A stretch of 64,000 nucleotides of DNA from positions 4,588,001 through 4,652,000 of the forward strand of contig NZ_CP030055.1 of the NCBI RefSeq assembly GCF_015291645.1, written 5' to 3'. Positions 63,523 through 64,000 of the stretch are shown piece after piece (the stretch's first letter is position 1; each line of letters begins with the position of its first letter). Source of the stretch: Bradyrhizobium sp. CCBAU 53340 (GTDB lineage: Bacteria > Pseudomonadota > Alphaproteobacteria > Rhizobiales > Xanthobacteraceae). The notes beneath the pieces were generated by a model. The model searched no databases. It was given only the letters and a program-made list of their open reading frames with translations, and was not told the origin of the DNA. Position numbers and translations under genes: made by a program.

Positions 63523-64000
63523 TTATCGCGAGATTGGCGGAGCCGGCGGACCGGACGACTCGGCCGGCGCTGGCGACGGAGCCGCGGCGGGCGCAGATGG
63601 CGCCGGCTCTGCCGGCTTGGCTGCTGGCTCGGCGCTGGGCGCGGGCTCAGCCGGCTTGGAAACGGCCGCTTCCGCGGGCTTGGAAACCGCCGCTTCCGCG
63701 GGCTTGGGCGCGGCGGGTTCGGCCGGCTTGGCTGCAGCCGCCGGCGGTGCCGGCGTCACCTGCGGGACCGGATCGGGGCGCAATGCCGGCGCTTCGCTGC
63801 CACTCGGCTCGACCTTGGCAGTCTCCGGCTTGGTCTCGGCCGGCTTCTCGGCTGGCTTGGCGTTGTCGGGCTTGGCGCTCTCGGGCTTGGCTTCGTCGCG
63901 ACCGGGCTCGACCTTGGCGCTCTCGTTCTTCGGCTCGGTCCTGGAATCGCCCTTCGGTTCAACCTTCGGCGCGGCCGCGTCTTCCGTTGCCGGCTTGCCG
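63523..64000 (-). CDS. Pro/Ala/Lys-rich protein, C-terminal part only
   Basis: The minus-strand frame is open from the right edge of the window to TAA-type stop codon at 63523, about 158 residues. It is low-complexity throughout: KPAE/KPAEA/SKPAE repeats, then Ala/Pro/Ser with little else, ending 'SSGPPAPPISR'. The visible part is likely a disordered tail or linker of a larger envelope protein. No domain can be named. The repeat DNA may be unstable between strains. Confidence 0.6.
   Translation of the reverse strand, partial: GKPATEDAAAPKVEPKGDSRTEPKNESAKVEPGRDEAKPESAKPDNAKPAEKPAETKPETAKVEPSGSEAPALRPDPVPQVTPAPPAAAAKPAEPAAPKPAEAAVSKPAEAAVSKPAEPAPSAEPAAKPAEPAPSAPAAAPSPAPAESSGPPAPPISR

Noticed and set aside
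1..64000. CRISPR array, tRNA, rRNA, insertion sequence, prophage or attachment site
   Set aside because: I looked for regular repeats, tRNA-like ends, transposase or integrase motifs and found none.

Overview
The window is high-G+C chromosomal DNA of an alphaproteobacterium, most likely Bradyrhizobium or a close Nitrobacteraceae relative. The evidence is the gene-order blocks (purN-purM against pgsA-hda-ppk-ppx; lptF-lptG-lptD-surA-pdxA-rsmA; gmk-yicC-mltG-fabF-acpP-fabG-fabD; rpsF-rpsR-DUF2232-rplI), the dispersed palindromic repeats of a type I associate with Bradyrhizobium intergenic DNA, and matches to sigma-EcfG and FNR/FixK promoter patterns. I see no tRNA, rRNA, CRISPR array, prophage or insertion sequence. 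It reads as core genome with short accessory stretches.

Layout. 0-2.4 kb: the end of a UgpB-like sugar/glycerol-phosphate binding protein, a possible 36-residue membrane peptide, RNase D, and a dispersed repeat. 2.4-8 kb: an omega-transaminase and an aromatic-acid MFS transporter on the minus strand, facing an IclR regulator and a flavin hydroxylase on the plus strand; two matching inverted repeats bracket the IclR gene. 8-11 kb: an accessory unit of two GNAT-like proteins and an isochorismatase-fold protein without its nucleophilic cysteine, divergent from a LysR regulator. 11-14 kb: a PAS-PilZ-like protein, a bare autotransporter-type beta-barrel, and a cold-shock protein. 14-21 kb: purine synthesis, phospholipid synthesis, Hda, and polyphosphate kinase/exopolyphosphatase. 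21-26 kb: a heavy-metal RND pump with a DUF3240 protein, preceded by a perfect FNR/FixK-type box and a second palindrome. 26-30 kb: TerC, Ndk, small proteins and an ABC-F protein. 30-35 kb: the acetate symporter ActP with DUF485, followed by a cNMP/CBS/DUF294 signalling protein and a DnaQ-fold exonuclease; an FNR/FixK-like box precedes the set. 35-38 kb: methyltransferase, lipoprotein, HolC, PepA. 38-47 kb: LPS export and outer-membrane assembly operon, then PdxA, RsmA and an alcohol dehydrogenase. 47-50 kb: a run of very small proteins, one behind a clean sigma-EcfG promoter match, and a Pro/Ala-rich membrane protein. 50-58 kb: Gmk, YicC, MltG and fatty-acid synthesis. 58-60 kb: a desaturase with its TetR regulator and operator. 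60-64 kb: ribosomal proteins S6, S18 and L9 with a likely S6:S18 leader hairpin, a thioesterase with a TetR regulator and operator, and the end of a Pro/Ala/Lys-rich protein running off the edge.

Much of the window serves the cell envelope: lptFGD-surA, fab genes, desaturase, mltG, pgsA. The least explained parts are the GNAT/GNAT/pseudo-isochorismatase/LysR unit, the FNR/FixK-type boxes before a metal pump and before acetate uptake, and the small-protein cluster at 47-49.4 kb with its EcfG-type promoter.
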